DNA from: Pseudomonadota bacterium
Lineage (GTDB): Bacteria > Myxococcota_A > Polyangia > Fen-1088
Direction of reading: 5' to 3'
Assembly: GCA_023438785.1 (NCBI GenBank)
Contig: JAEXQJ010000198.1
Coordinates: forward strand, 1-32,832
Length of the DNA: 32,832 bases
Shown piece by piece: positions 7,364 through 15,501 of the stretch. Below the pieces are notes generated by a model. The model was not told where the DNA came from. It was given only the letters and a program-made list of their open reading frames with translations, and ran no database searches. The translations under genes and the position numbers were made by a program. Every line of letters starts with the position of its first letter. Positions within the stretch are counted from its first letter, which is position 1.

Positions 7364-8665
7364 ATGAACACTGGCGATACGGCGTGGCTCCTCGTCTCGA
7401 CGGCCCTCGTCCTGCTCATGGTCCCAGGGCTGGCCCTCTTCTACGGCGGCCTGGTGCGCAGCAAGAACGTGCTGTCGACGTACATGCACTCCTTCGTGGC
7501 CCTGGGCCTCATCACCCTGCAGTGGGTGATCTTCGGCTACTCGCTGGCCTTCGGGCCCGACCACGGCGGGGTGATCGGCGATCTGTCGTTCGCCTTCCTG
7601 CGCGGGGTCGGGCTGGAACCGCGCGCCGGCATGACCATTCCGCACATGCTGTTCATGGCCTACCAGATGATGTTCGCCATCATCACGCCGGCGCTCATCT
7701 CGGGCGCCTACGCCGAGCGCTTCAAGTTCTCCGCCTACGTCCTGTTCACGCTGCTGTGGAGCACTCTCATCTACGACCCGCTGGCGCACTGGGTGTGGGC
7801 CGAAGGCGGCTGGCTGGGCAAGCTAGGCGCGCTCGACTTCGCGGGCGGCATCGTGGTGCACGTCAGCTCGGGGTTCTCGGCGCTGGTCGTGGCGCTGGTG
7901 GTCGGCAGGCGCCTCGGCTTCCCACGCGAACGCTTCATCCCGCACAACCTGACCATGGTGCTGCTGGGCGCGGGCCTCCTGTGGTTCGGCTGGTTCGGCT
8001 TCAACGGCGGCAGTGCCCTGGGCTCGTCGGGAATCGCAACGCTGGCCCTGGTCAACTCGCAGCTCGCGGCGGCCATTGGCGGGATCGTGTGGCTGCTCAT
8101 CGAGGTCATTCGCTTCGGCAAGGGCTCGGCCCTGGGTTTTGCATCGGGCTTCGTGGCTGGCCTGGCCACCGTGACCCCGGCGGCTGGTTTCGTGGGCCCC
8201 ATGGGCGCGCTGGCCATCGGCTTGGCCGCCGGGCTGGCCTGCTACGGCGGCGTTCTGCTCAAGGGCAAGCTGGGCTACGACGACTCGCTGGACGCCTTCG
8301 GCGTGCACGGCGTGGGGGGCGCCGTGGGATCTCTTCTGTTGGGCGTGTTCGCCCTCAAGAGCTGGAACGCGGGTGGTGCGGATGGCCTCATCTCTGGCAG
8401 CGCGACCTTCTTCGGCAAGCAGCTACTGGCCGTGGGCGTGGCCGTGGCCTACGCCGGCCTGGGCACGCTGATCTTGCTCAAGCTGGTCAACGCCATCTGC
8501 GGCCTGCGCGTATCGCAGGATGAAGAGCACGAGGGCCTGGACCTGAACCTGCACGGCGAGGAGGGCTACAACATGGGCGTGTCGACGCAAGGCCGTGCCA
8601 TCGGCGAGGCCGCCGCGACCGTCGGCCCCGCGGCCGCCTTCGCCGAGGAATCGGCGTCGACCTGA
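7364..8665 (+). CDS. amtB: Ammonium transporter (Amt/Rh family)
   Basis: 433 residues with the 11-helix Amt layout. It starts MNTGDTAWLLVSTALVLLMVPGLALFYGGLV, a typical Amt first helix with the extracellular N-terminus. Key features are the twin histidines of the pore, His166 (GGIVVHVSSG) and His315 (DAFGVHGVGG), the gate phenylalanine region YQMMFAIITPALISGAYAERFKF, and GWFGFNGGS. The cytoplasmic tail (LRVSQDEEHEGLDLNLHGEEGY) is the segment that contacts PII proteins in homologues; it is followed by about 25 extra Ala-rich residues. No glnK lies beside it. The ATG at 7364 is chosen because upstream in-frame residues lack homology; GTG 7355 is an alternative. Confidence 0.95.
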   Translation: MNTGDTAWLLVSTALVLLMVPGLALFYGGLVRSKNVLSTYMHSFVALGLITLQWVIFGYSLAFGPDHGGVIGDLSFAFLRGVGLEPRAGMTIPHMLFMAYQMMFAIITPALISGAYAERFKFSAYVLFTLLWSTLIYDPLAHWVWAEGGWLGKLGALDFAGGIVVHVSSGFSALVVALVVGRRLGFPRERFIPHNLTMVLLGAGLLWFGWFGFNGGSALGSSGIATLALVNSQLAAAIGGIVWLLIEVIRFGKGSALGFASGFVAGLATVTPAAGFVGPMGALAIGLAAGLACYGGVLLKGKLGYDDSLDAFGVHGVGGAVGSLLLGVFALKSWNAGGADGLISGSATFFGKQLLAVGVAVAYAGLGTLILLKLVNAICGLRVSQDEEHEGLDLNLHGEEGYNMGVSTQGRAIGEAAATVGPAAAFAEESAST

Positions 8666-8685
8666 GGCGTTCGGTGTCGTGACAA

Positions 8686-8705
8686 GGGCTCCCGACGGCG
8701 AGCCC
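8686..8705. terminator. Hairpin between convergent amtB and methyltransferase genes
   Basis: Inverted repeat GGGCTC (8686-8691) / GAGCCC (8700-8705) with an 8-nt loop, in the 43-bp gap between two convergent stop codons. There is no T-tract on either side, so it is a candidate bidirectional terminator or 3'-end stabiliser. Confidence 0.45.
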
Positions 8706-8708
8706 CGT

Positions 8709-9287
8709 TCACGTGTCCTTGTGAGTCTCGGCGGGCTTGACCAGCAGGGCGGTGTGGCTGGCGCGAATGTACGGGTGCGAGCCGGCCAGCAGACCCGCCT
8801 GCGCGGCGTGGGCCAGGGCCTTGACGAACTCCTGTTCGGACACGTGGCCAATGGGCTCGGCCAGCAGCATCTCGCCACCGGGCTTGAGGGCGCGGGCCGC
8901 CTCGGCGAAGAACGCGGCTTGATCGGGCATCTCGTGCGCCACCGCGAAGGCGAGCACGAAGTCCACCGCGCCTTGCAGATCATCCGTACCCATGCGATCC
9001 GGCTGGGCCTGGCGGATGTGCACGCGCTCCGCTATCTGCGCGCGCGTCACACGGCGGCCCAGGGTCTTCAGCATGCGCGGCTCCACATCGATGGCCACCA
9101 CCCGGCCGCTCGGTCCCACCAGCCGTGCCAGCTCGACGGTGAAGAAGCCCATACCCGGTCCCGGCTCGAGCACGGTCATGCCATCGGTGACCAGCGGGCG
9201 CAGGATGGTGCGCGGGTCTTGCCACAGCCGCCGCACGGGTGAGGCGAGGACGTAACCCAGCCACCACGGACAATGTCGATGTCCCAT
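8709..9287 (-). CDS. Class I SAM-dependent methyltransferase
   Basis: 192 residues, UbiE/Methyltransf_11-like Rossmann fold. Motif I is VLEPGPGMGFFTVELA (residues about 39-54), followed by GRVVAIDVEPRML (acidic residue binding the SAM ribose) and the post-motif ALKPGGEMLLAEP. The N-terminus HCPWWLGYVLASPVRRLWQDP is a recognisable subfamily feature. The substrate cannot be predicted; similar proteins act on small molecules, lipids or quinones. It is monocistronic and convergent with amtB. The start at ATG 9287 has no obvious Shine-Dalgarno. Confidence 0.82.
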   Translation of the reverse strand: MGHRHCPWWLGYVLASPVRRLWQDPRTILRPLVTDGMTVLEPGPGMGFFTVELARLVGPSGRVVAIDVEPRMLKTLGRRVTRAQIAERVHIRQAQPDRMGTDDLQGAVDFVLAFAVAHEMPDQAAFFAEAARALKPGGEMLLAEPIGHVSEQEFVKALAHAAQAGLLAGSHPYIRASHTALLVKPAETHKDT

Positions 9288-9602
9288 GTGTGCTCATTCG
9301 GCGGGCCTTGCCGCCGGGCACGAAGGATAGCAGGTGGGGCGCGCCAGGCGACCGCGTCGACCGAGGGCTGATGCAATCGCCGCGATGGCGCCTGACGGGC
9401 AGCTGGCGGCCTTGCGTCGGCACTGGCGTTCGGGGCTTGCGCTGTTTGCGTCGTCGGTCACTCTGCGCCTGTGGGGGGGGGCTCCTCGCCACCCTGGGAC
9501 AGGGCGCGCATGGGGAACGCGGCGTGCCTGGGCATGCGGGGGCGCATGCGCGACGCCATGGGCGCTCTTTCAATCCGCGCCGTCCCGACCGGGCGTGGCC
9601 CA
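9288..9602. other. Gene-free divergent spacer with a G9 homopolymer
   Basis: No convincing gene on either strand: the short frames here are Arg/Pro-rich shadows without recognisable motifs. The stretch contains an uninterrupted run of nine G (9473-9481) and must carry the promoter of the methyltransferase gene. I see no other structured element. Confidence 0.5.
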
Positions 9603-9632
9603 TTGACCGGCGTGCGCGCGGCCATCTACCCT
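9603..9632 (+). promoter_or_regulatory. Promoter of the 9640 lipoprotein gene (leaderless-type)
   Basis: TTGACC (9603-9608, -35, 5/6 to consensus), 18-bp spacer, TACCCT (9627-9632, -10). The -10 ends 7 nt before the ATG at 9640, so transcription would start at or next to the start codon. No Shine-Dalgarno is present. Confidence 0.6.
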
Positions 9633-9639
9633 GCGGCCC

Positions 9640-10245
9640 ATGAGCTCGCGCCTTCGCCCATACGTCCTCGGGGCTGTGCTGACCTTGGCCGCACTGTCGG
9701 CGTGCTCGCGCCACAGAGAGCAGGTGACGCCCGTCGCCCTGTGGCCGGCCGAGAGCGCGGATCCCGTCGCGGTATCGGGCTCGTCAGGGGCGCGTCTGCG
9801 CCAGGCGGGATTGGGGATCAGCTTCGATGGGCCCGGTTCGGACGCCAAGCCCGAGCCCCAGTTGGTGGCTCACCAACGCCGCGCCACGGGCATGACCGCG
9901 TGGGGCTATCACGGGGCCATGGGTGTGTTGATGGTCAGCGTGACCAAGGTCGAGACCAACGCGCCCGCCGCCGCCTACAGGGCGTACGCCACGGGCGGCA
10001 TCAAGGCCATCGAGAGCTTGGCCCTGCCCACGGGACCCCAGTACCGCACGGACCGCAAGGAGCTGCACGCCGATGCCGCGCCGTTCTCGTCCTACCTGCA
10101 GGCCCACACCGCCGAGGGCCTGCACACCGTCTTCCGCACGATGGCCATCTCTCGACCGCCCCTGCTCTACCTCGTCGGCATCCGCGCCGAGGGCCCCAAG
10201 CTCGACGAGGTGCGGGCCCTGGCCAACAGCCTGCGCGCGGATTAG
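9640..10245 (+). CDS. Putative lipoprotein of unknown function
   Basis: 201 residues. An N-terminal signal (SSRLRPYVLGAVLTLAALSAC) ends in a lipobox LSAC, so Cys22 is the predicted lipidation site and the mature protein is membrane-anchored in the periplasm. The rest is a single soluble domain: MTAWGYHGAMGVLMVSVTKVETNAPAAAYRAYATGG, then PPLLYLVGIRAEGPKLDEVRALANSLR. The pattern (a strand pair, a helix, and a C-terminal strand and helix reading LVGIRAEGPKLDEVRALANS) resembles small secreted proteins of unknown function; no family is assigned. It is convergent with tex, whose stop codon is 7 bp away. A good promoter lies directly upstream. Confidence 0.7.
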   Translation: MSSRLRPYVLGAVLTLAALSACSRHREQVTPVALWPAESADPVAVSGSSGARLRQAGLGISFDGPGSDAKPEPQLVAHQRRATGMTAWGYHGAMGVLMVSVTKVETNAPAAAYRAYATGGIKAIESLALPTGPQYRTDRKELHADAAPFSSYLQAHTAEGLHTVFRTMAISRPPLLYLVGIRAEGPKLDEVRALANSLRAD

Positions 10246-10252
10246 GGCGGGA

Positions 10253-12682
10253 CTACTTCCCGCGTAGCTTCTCCAGCCCCGCGAAGGCGTTGTTGAAGGG
10301 CTTCTTGGGCTGGGGCGCGGGCATGGGGGCGCGCGGGCCCTGATTGAACCGCGGGCCGCCGCCGCGACCGTCGCGGAAGCCGCCGCCGCGGCTGTCACGC
10401 GAGCCGTTGGGGGCGCGATCGCCGGGCGTGCGCGACACCTCCGCACCCGAGCGCATGGACAGGGCGATCTGCTGCTTGTCGAGCTTGACCTCGATGACCC
10501 GCACCGTGACCCGATCGCCCGCGCTCACCACCTCGCGAGGATCCTTCACGAAGCGATCGGCCAACTGCGAGATGTGGACCAGACCATCTTGGTGCACGCC
10601 GATGTCGACGAAGGCACCGAAGTTGGTCACGTTGGTCACGATGCCCGGGCACATCATGCCCGGCTGCAGATCCTGGAGCGTGTGAATGTCCTGGCGGTAG
10701 GCGAAGGGCTGGAAGGTCTCGCGGGGATCGCGGCCGGGCTTCTCCAACTCCTTGATCACGTCGGCGAAGGTGAAGGCGCCCAGATCCTTCTCCAGATCGC
10801 GCGACTGCTTGACCAGCTTGACCCCGTCGCCCAACAGGCCGGCCACCGGCACACTCAGCTGCACCGCCAGCTTCTCCAGGGCGGCATAGCGCTCGGGGTG
10901 CACGCCCGTGTTGTCGAGTGGGTGCTCGGCCTCCGGGATGCGGAGAAAGCCGGCGGCTTGCTCGAAGCTCTTGGCCGAGAAGCGCGGCACCTCCAGCAGG
11001 GCCGCGCGGGAGCGGTACAGGCCCTTCTTGCCCCGGTGTTCGACGATGGCGCGCGCCAGGGCCGGGCCGATGCCCGAGACGTGGGCCAGCAGGTGGTAGG
11101 AGGCCGTGTTGAGATTGACGCCCACCTGGTTCACGCAGGAATCGACCACCGCATCGAGGCTCTTCTTGAGCGCCGTCGGCGACACGTCGTGCTGGTACTG
11201 ACCCACGCCGATGCTCTTGGGATCGATCTTGACCAACTCGGCCAGCGGGTCCTGCAGGCGGCGTGCGATGGAGATCGCGCCACGGATCGTGACGTCCAGG
11301 TCGGGGAACTCCTCGCGCGCCGCCTCGCTGGCGCTGTACACGCTGGCCCCTGATTCACTGACCATGACCACGGGCACACGCAGCTCCGCCTCGTCCAGGA
11401 CCTTGCGCACGAAGGTCTCGGTCTCGCGGCCAGCCGTGCCGTTGCCCACCGCCACGGCGCGGATGCCGCCCTCCTTGACCAGCTTGGCCAGGATGCCGCC
11501 CGCCGCGGCCATGCCCGACGGGGTTTCCAGGTGCATGACCGTGCTGCCAATGTACTTGCCCGAATCATCCACCACGGCCAGCTTGCAGCCCGTGCGCAGA
11601 CCGGGGTCCACGCCCAGCACGGCCTTGGGGCCGAAGGGCGCCGAGAGCAGCAGCTTGCGTACGTTCTCGGCGAAGACCTTGATGGCCGCCTCGTCGGCCA
11701 CCTCGCGCAGGGCCTTGTGCACCTCGTTTTCGATGGCCGGGATGACGTGCACGCGCAGGGCGAAGCGGGCCGCCTTCTTGAGCAGCGGCGCGCCCGCGAA
11801 GTCGGGCCGGGTGCAGGCCGCCGCCTCGAAGCCGTGCAGCAGATCCTCGATGAGCGGGTCCACGGGGGCGGCGATGCGCTTGGGGGCGGGCTCGGCGGGC
11901 GCCTCGGGCTCGGGCGGCGTGGCCCCACCCAAGCTCATCACCAACTCCTCCTCCATCCAGCCCCGGCGCATGGCCAGGTAGCGGTGCGAGTTCTCGGGCT
12001 TGAGCAGGTTCTGCACCGGCTCCTCGAAGGAGAAGTAGTTCTCGAACTTGCTGGCCGGCTTGGCCTTCTCGCCCTTGCGGGTCTTGGCCAAGCCCTCGTC
12101 GAAGTAGCGGGTGCGCACCGTGCTGCGCAGGTTGGCGTCCTCGGACAGACGCTCGACCAGGATCTCCACGGCGCCGTTGAGCGCTGCATCCGCATCGGCC
12201 ACGCCCTTGTCGGCGTTGATGAACGCGCTGGCGCGCCCGTCGGGCGTTTCCCCCGCCGCGGGGGCCAGCGTGCCGTGGGCGCAGTCCCACAACCAATCGG
12301 CCAGCGGCTGCAGGCCCGCCTCGCGCGCCATGACCGCCTTGGTCTTGCGCTTCTGCTTGTAGGGCAGATAGAGGTCCTCCAGCGCGGAGGCGTCAAAAGT
12401 CGTCATGACCTTCTCGCGCAGCTCGGGCGTCAGCTTGCCCTGGCGTTCGATCTCCTCGACGATGAAGGCTTGCCGCTTGACGAGGCCGTCCCACGCCTCT
12501 TTGCCCTCGACCACGGCCCGGATGGCGACCTCGTCCAGCGCGCCCGTCTGCTCCTTGCGATAGCGGGCGATGAAGGGCACCGTGGCCCCGCCCTCGGTCA
12601 GCCGCAGCACCGCCGCCGCCCCCGGAATGGGAATGGTGGGATTGCGCGCTGCGAACCAGGTCTCGAAGGTCATCTGCGACAT
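10253..12682 (-). CDS. tex: Tex family RNA-binding transcription accessory protein
   Basis: 809 residues with the whole Tex architecture: N-terminal helical/HTH region (VPFIARYRKEQTGALDE, about 35-51; DLYLPYKQKRKTKA, about 103-116), a YqgF/RNase-H-like domain starting near 353 (VLGVDPGLRTGCKLAVVD), helix-hairpin-helix segments (LLAHVSGIGPALARAIVEHR) and one S1 RNA-binding domain near 665-740 (CPGIVTNVTNFGAFVDIGVHQDGLVHIS). The last 60 or so residues form an Arg/Gly-rich tail (SRGGGFRDGRGGGPRFNQG) that probably adds nucleic-acid affinity. Tex proteins bind RNA and associate with transcription in the cytoplasm. The start is ATG 12682 (or ATG 12673); TACCCT lies 8 nt upstream. Confidence 0.95.
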   Translation of the reverse strand: MSQMTFETWFAARNPTIPIPGAAAVLRLTEGGATVPFIARYRKEQTGALDEVAIRAVVEGKEAWDGLVKRQAFIVEEIERQGKLTPELREKVMTTFDASALEDLYLPYKQKRKTKAVMAREAGLQPLADWLWDCAHGTLAPAAGETPDGRASAFINADKGVADADAALNGAVEILVERLSEDANLRSTVRTRYFDEGLAKTRKGEKAKPASKFENYFSFEEPVQNLLKPENSHRYLAMRRGWMEEELVMSLGGATPPEPEAPAEPAPKRIAAPVDPLIEDLLHGFEAAACTRPDFAGAPLLKKAARFALRVHVIPAIENEVHKALREVADEAAIKVFAENVRKLLLSAPFGPKAVLGVDPGLRTGCKLAVVDDSGKYIGSTVMHLETPSGMAAAGGILAKLVKEGGIRAVAVGNGTAGRETETFVRKVLDEAELRVPVVMVSESGASVYSASEAAREEFPDLDVTIRGAISIARRLQDPLAELVKIDPKSIGVGQYQHDVSPTALKKSLDAVVDSCVNQVGVNLNTASYHLLAHVSGIGPALARAIVEHRGKKGLYRSRAALLEVPRFSAKSFEQAAGFLRIPEAEHPLDNTGVHPERYAALEKLAVQLSVPVAGLLGDGVKLVKQSRDLEKDLGAFTFADVIKELEKPGRDPRETFQPFAYRQDIHTLQDLQPGMMCPGIVTNVTNFGAFVDIGVHQDGLVHISQLADRFVKDPREVVSAGDRVTVRVIEVKLDKQQIALSMRSGAEVSRTPGDRAPNGSRDSRGGGFRDGRGGGPRFNQGPRAPMPAPQPKKPFNNAFAGLEKLRGK

Positions 12683-12690
12683 GGCCGCGC

Positions 12691-12696
12691 AGGGTA
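12691..12696 (-). promoter_or_regulatory. Leaderless-type -10 element of tex
   Basis: TACCCT on the minus strand ends 8 nt before the tex ATG; the same hexamer in the same context (CTACCCTGCG) precedes the lipoprotein gene at 9640. No Shine-Dalgarno and no clear -35. Confidence 0.45.
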
Positions 12697-12771
12697 GCGA
12701 AGTTCCCGCGGCGAGAAAGGCTTGATCTTCGCGCAGGAACGGGCCGCTGGAGCACCGAACGGTCTGAAGAC

Positions 12772-13749
12772 CTAGAGCGTGACTTCCACGATGCGGAAGT
12801 TGGTGAGGTCGGCGACGCCGTTCAACTTGGCGGCCTGAACGACGTGAGGGATGTCCGTCGGTTTGAGGGCGCCGTTGAGGTAGCGACAGGCGTAGGCGTC
12901 GGCCAGCACTTGGTTGCGCGCGGCGAGGACCTGCTTGGGGTGGGTCAGCTCGCCCGGCCCGCTGGGGCCGTTGGTCTGCAGCACGCGCGTGGCGTCCGCG
13001 ACCACCAGGTGGGGCTGGATGACGGTGCTCAGCTCGGCGATGCAGCCGTGCAGGTCGGCATCGTGATACGCCTTGCGCAGCCAGACCAGGCCCATGTTCT
13101 TTTTCAGGGCTCCGCTCATCATGGAGCCGCCGTGGTGCTTGATGACGGGCATGTTGATGAGAACGTCAGCGGCGAGCACCTGGTTGGCGATGGCCTGCTC
13201 GATGTGATGGGCGGCGTGGATGGGGAGCCGCGACACGTCGAACTTTTTGTACTGGTCGACCGTGTCGGGTGAGATGAAGGAAACGTTGGTCCCTTCCAGC
13301 GCTGCCTGCGCGCCCGTGACCTTGAACGTGACGTCCCTGGCGTCGAGCACGAAATCGAGCACGACGACCTGGCCCGCGCCGGCCTTCTGGCAGGCGTCCA
13401 ACACGGCCCGCAGGACGCGTGGATGGGTGGCCGCGCCTTGCTCGGGCCGGCGGGCGAAGGCCAGATTGGGTGACAGGACCACGGATTGGCCCGGCTTCAC
13501 GAACTGGCCCATGCCGCCCAGGGCGTCGATGGCCTTCAGGGTCTGCGCGTAGGGATCGTTCCCCGCGCACACCGCCACCTCGGGACTGGCCGCGGCCACG
13601 GGTGGAGCCGCGGGGGAGGGCGCTGCCGGGCCAGGCGCGGCCGGTGCCGTGGGCTTGTGGGCGCACCCCGCCAGGGGGGCCAGGCCAGCGCCAGCCAAGG
13701 CGCCGGCCGGCAAAACGAGCGCGCTGTGGAGAAACTCTCGGCGTTTCAT
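12772..13749 (-). CDS. DUF362-domain protein, exported (Tat/lipoprotein-type signal)
   Basis: 325 residues. The N-terminus MKRREFLHSALVLPAGALAG has a twin-arginine motif (RREFL) followed by a hydrophobic stretch and a lipobox-like LAGC (Cys29), then a Pro/Ala linker, suggesting Tat export with lipid anchoring. The body matches DUF362: VKPGQSVVLSPNLAF, HPRVLRAVLDACQKAGAGQVVVLD, LAADVLINMPVIKHHGGSMMSGALKKNMGL, and HLVVADATRVLQTNGPSGPG. DUF362 activity is unknown; some members carry ferredoxin domains, this one does not. ATG 13749 is chosen over GTG 13758 because AGAGGTGA sits about 5 nt before it. The upstream gene ends within the GTGA at 13755-13758, so the two are co-transcribed. Confidence 0.85.
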   Translation of the reverse strand: MKRREFLHSALVLPAGALAGAGLAPLAGCAHKPTAPAAPGPAAPSPAAPPVAAASPEVAVCAGNDPYAQTLKAIDALGGMGQFVKPGQSVVLSPNLAFARRPEQGAATHPRVLRAVLDACQKAGAGQVVVLDFVLDARDVTFKVTGAQAALEGTNVSFISPDTVDQYKKFDVSRLPIHAAHHIEQAIANQVLAADVLINMPVIKHHGGSMMSGALKKNMGLVWLRKAYHDADLHGCIAELSTVIQPHLVVADATRVLQTNGPSGPGELTHPKQVLAARNQVLADAYACRYLNGALKPTDIPHVVQAAKLNGVADLTNFRIVEVTL

Positions 13750-13754
13750 GGGCG

Positions 13755-14294
13755 TCACCTCTTCTGGGTTGGCTTGGCCGGTTTGGAGGCGGGCGCGCGG
13801 GCGATGCGCCGGGCCGTCGCCTGCAGCACCGAATCCAGGTCAGCCGCGTCGCCTTGGTCCAGCGATGTGGCCACCAGGACATCGGCCAGGGCCAGGTAGC
13901 CGAAGAAGGTGCCGGCGCTGGCGCCCGTGCAGACGCGGCCGCCCGGTCGGCCGCGCAGCGGCGCCACGTTCGCGTTGATGTCGTTACACAATGACCCCAG
14001 GAACCGCATGGCTGCCTCCGGGCTCTCCATTCGATGCAGCGTCAGCTCGACCGTGCCGTCCTTCAGGTTGTAGTAGCCCTGGCTGGCCCCCACCACGCCC
14101 GCGTTCACGTAGCGCATGTACCCGCCATCGTAGAGTTCGGTCAACGCCTCGCCCGCCCCCGCGTAGCGCGATTCGCCCACCACGCGCAGCCCGCGCACGT
14201 CGTTCGCCGTGGGTCGCAACCCCGCCAGGGGATCCGGCCCTGCCCACGCCACCGCCGGCCCCAGCATCAGAACCACCCCGAGAAGTCGTTTCAT
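13755..14294 (-). CDS. Secreted protein of unknown function, partner of the DUF362 gene
   Basis: 179 residues with a classical signal peptide (MKRLLGVVLMLGPAVAWA, cleavage after AWA). The mature part contains GEALTELYDGGYMRYVNAGVVGASQGYYN...LTLHRMESPEAAMRFLG, which resembles DUF6599-type proteins (a short motif around a tyrosine and glycine followed by a strand and a statement of mass/gain-type residues); I hold this only as a likeness. Two cysteines (SLCND, GRVCTG) could form a disulfide. It is a likely periplasmic protein. It is the first gene of a two-gene unit with the DUF362 gene and is divergent from hisG. TAGGGT lies 6 nt before the ATG. Confidence 0.65.
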   Translation of the reverse strand: MKRLLGVVLMLGPAVAWAGPDPLAGLRPTANDVRGLRVVGESRYAGAGEALTELYDGGYMRYVNAGVVGASQGYYNLKDGTVELTLHRMESPEAAMRFLGSLCNDINANVAPLRGRPGGRVCTGASAGTFFGYLALADVLVATSLDQGDAADLDSVLQATARRIARAPASKPAKPTQKR

Positions 14295-14300
14295 GCCCCA

Positions 14301-14306
14301 ACCCTA
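14301..14306 (-). promoter_or_regulatory. Leaderless-type -10 of the secreted-protein/DUF362 unit
   Basis: TAGGGT on the minus strand ends 6 nt before the ATG at 14294. There is no Shine-Dalgarno and no good -35. Confidence 0.3.
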
Positions 14307-14398
14307 CACCGCCGCCCCGGCCGCGGCAGCGCGTTCCCTGCTCGTTGCTCGCCCAGATGACATCCGTCGCGTTTCGCTGCACACTCCTGCCCCCCACC

Positions 14399-15451
14399 AT
14401 GAGCGATGCAGTACTGAAAATCGGTATGCCGGCGGGCTCGCTGGCCGATCCCAACCGCGGCGGCAACCTCGTCAAGCTGCTCGAACAAGCCGGCTTCAAG
14501 ACGGCCGGCTACGAGAGCGGCGGCCCCAGCCGCTTCACCACCTTCAATTACCTCTACGGCTGGGACGGCCGGCCGCAGGAGTTCGCCACCCAGTTGGCCA
14601 TCGGCGAGTTGGACGTGGCCATCGCGGGCGACGACTGGATTCGCGAGCGCCTGCTCGAGCTGCGCTACGAGTACGGGCGCGAGGTCGAATTGCGCCGGGC
14701 CCTGTCGCTCCGTCGCGGCGGTGTGCGCCTGGTGGGCATCGTGAATGCGGGTAACGATCACCCGGACTTCCCGGCCTTCCTGCGCGATGTGTGCGCGCGC
14801 AAACCGCTCATCACCGCGGTGGCCGAGATGCCCTACCTGGCCCTGGACTGGATCCAGACCCGCCTGCGCGAGGTGGGGCTCTTCGAGCGCTTCAGCCGCT
14901 TCTCTGTGCAGAAGTACAGCTCGCCCTCCAAGATCGACAGCGGCGTGCTGATCCTGGAGACCTGGGGCAAGACCGAGGCCAAGGTGCGCAACGGCGGCGC
15001 CGACCTGGGCCTGGAGATCACCCAGAGCGGCAGCGCCATCCGCAACTACGGCCTGCGCATCATCGACGAGGTTATGCAGTCGGGCACCTCGATCTGGGTC
15101 AATCCGAGGATTCGCCAGGACGAAGAAAAGCTGGATCTGCTGCGCATGTTCCTGCTGAATCTCTATGGCGCCATCAACGCCGAGAACAAGGTGCTGGTTC
15201 TCTTCAACGTGCCCACCGCGCGCGTCGCCGACGTCGAGAAGTTCCTGGCTGACAACAACCTGTTCGCCGACGAGCCCAGCCGCATCTGCGGCCAGGCGTA
15301 CATGGAGTACAGCATCGAGCTGGACACGTCGAACGCCAAGCTGCCCCTGGCCCGCGTGCGCTACGACCTGGCCAAGCTCGGCGCGCGCGGCATCGACACC
15401 GTGCCCCTCACCTCGTCCATTCCCAACGCCAGCGTTATCGAAGGCTGGTAG
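14399..15451 (+). CDS. hisG: ATP phosphoribosyltransferase-like protein (long HisG type)
   Basis: 350 residues. The N-terminal lobe KIGMPAGSLADPN...LLEQAGF and ELDVAIAGDDWIRER match HisG. The PRPP-binding region GGADLGLEITQSGSAIRNYGLRIIDEV corresponds to the family signature (D-x-G/V-x3-Q/E-T/S-G-S-x-L/I-R-x-N). The C-terminal part (LYGAINAENKVLVLFNVP...ARGIDTVPL) matches the regulatory HisG_C domain that binds histidine in long-form enzymes. The reaction would be the first step of histidine biosynthesis. It is longer than typical HisG (about 290-300), partly through extra sequence around residues 40-55 and 85-115. No other his gene is nearby. The start is ATG 14399 (ATG 14357 is in frame too); no Shine-Dalgarno. 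Confidence 0.8.
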   Translation: MSDAVLKIGMPAGSLADPNRGGNLVKLLEQAGFKTAGYESGGPSRFTTFNYLYGWDGRPQEFATQLAIGELDVAIAGDDWIRERLLELRYEYGREVELRRALSLRRGGVRLVGIVNAGNDHPDFPAFLRDVCARKPLITAVAEMPYLALDWIQTRLREVGLFERFSRFSVQKYSSPSKIDSGVLILETWGKTEAKVRNGGADLGLEITQSGSAIRNYGLRIIDEVMQSGTSIWVNPRIRQDEEKLDLLRMFLLNLYGAINAENKVLVLFNVPTARVADVEKFLADNNLFADEPSRICGQAYMEYSIELDTSNAKLPLARVRYDLAKLGARGIDTVPLTSSIPNASVIEGW

Positions 15452-15487
15452 GGCCTGCATTCCGGCTTCATGGCGGCGCGGGCCGTG

Positions 15488-15493
15488 TATCAT
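15488..15493 (+). promoter_or_regulatory. Leaderless-type -10 of the 15502 gene
   Basis: TATCAT preceded by TG, ending 8 nt before the ATG at 15502. No Shine-Dalgarno and only a weak -35. It lies in the 50-bp gap after hisG, so the gene may have its own promoter. Confidence 0.4.
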
Positions 15494-15501
15494 CGCCCGC
15501 C

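Noticed and set aside
9334..9606. Possible small gene interrupted by the G9 tract
   Set aside because: Neither shift of the frame at the G run yields recognisable protein sequence; no RBS or homology-like motif.
12760..12772. GGTC-TTCA-GACC hairpin at the DUF362 stop codon
   Set aside because: Only a 4-bp stem overlapping the stop codon; insufficient for a terminator call.
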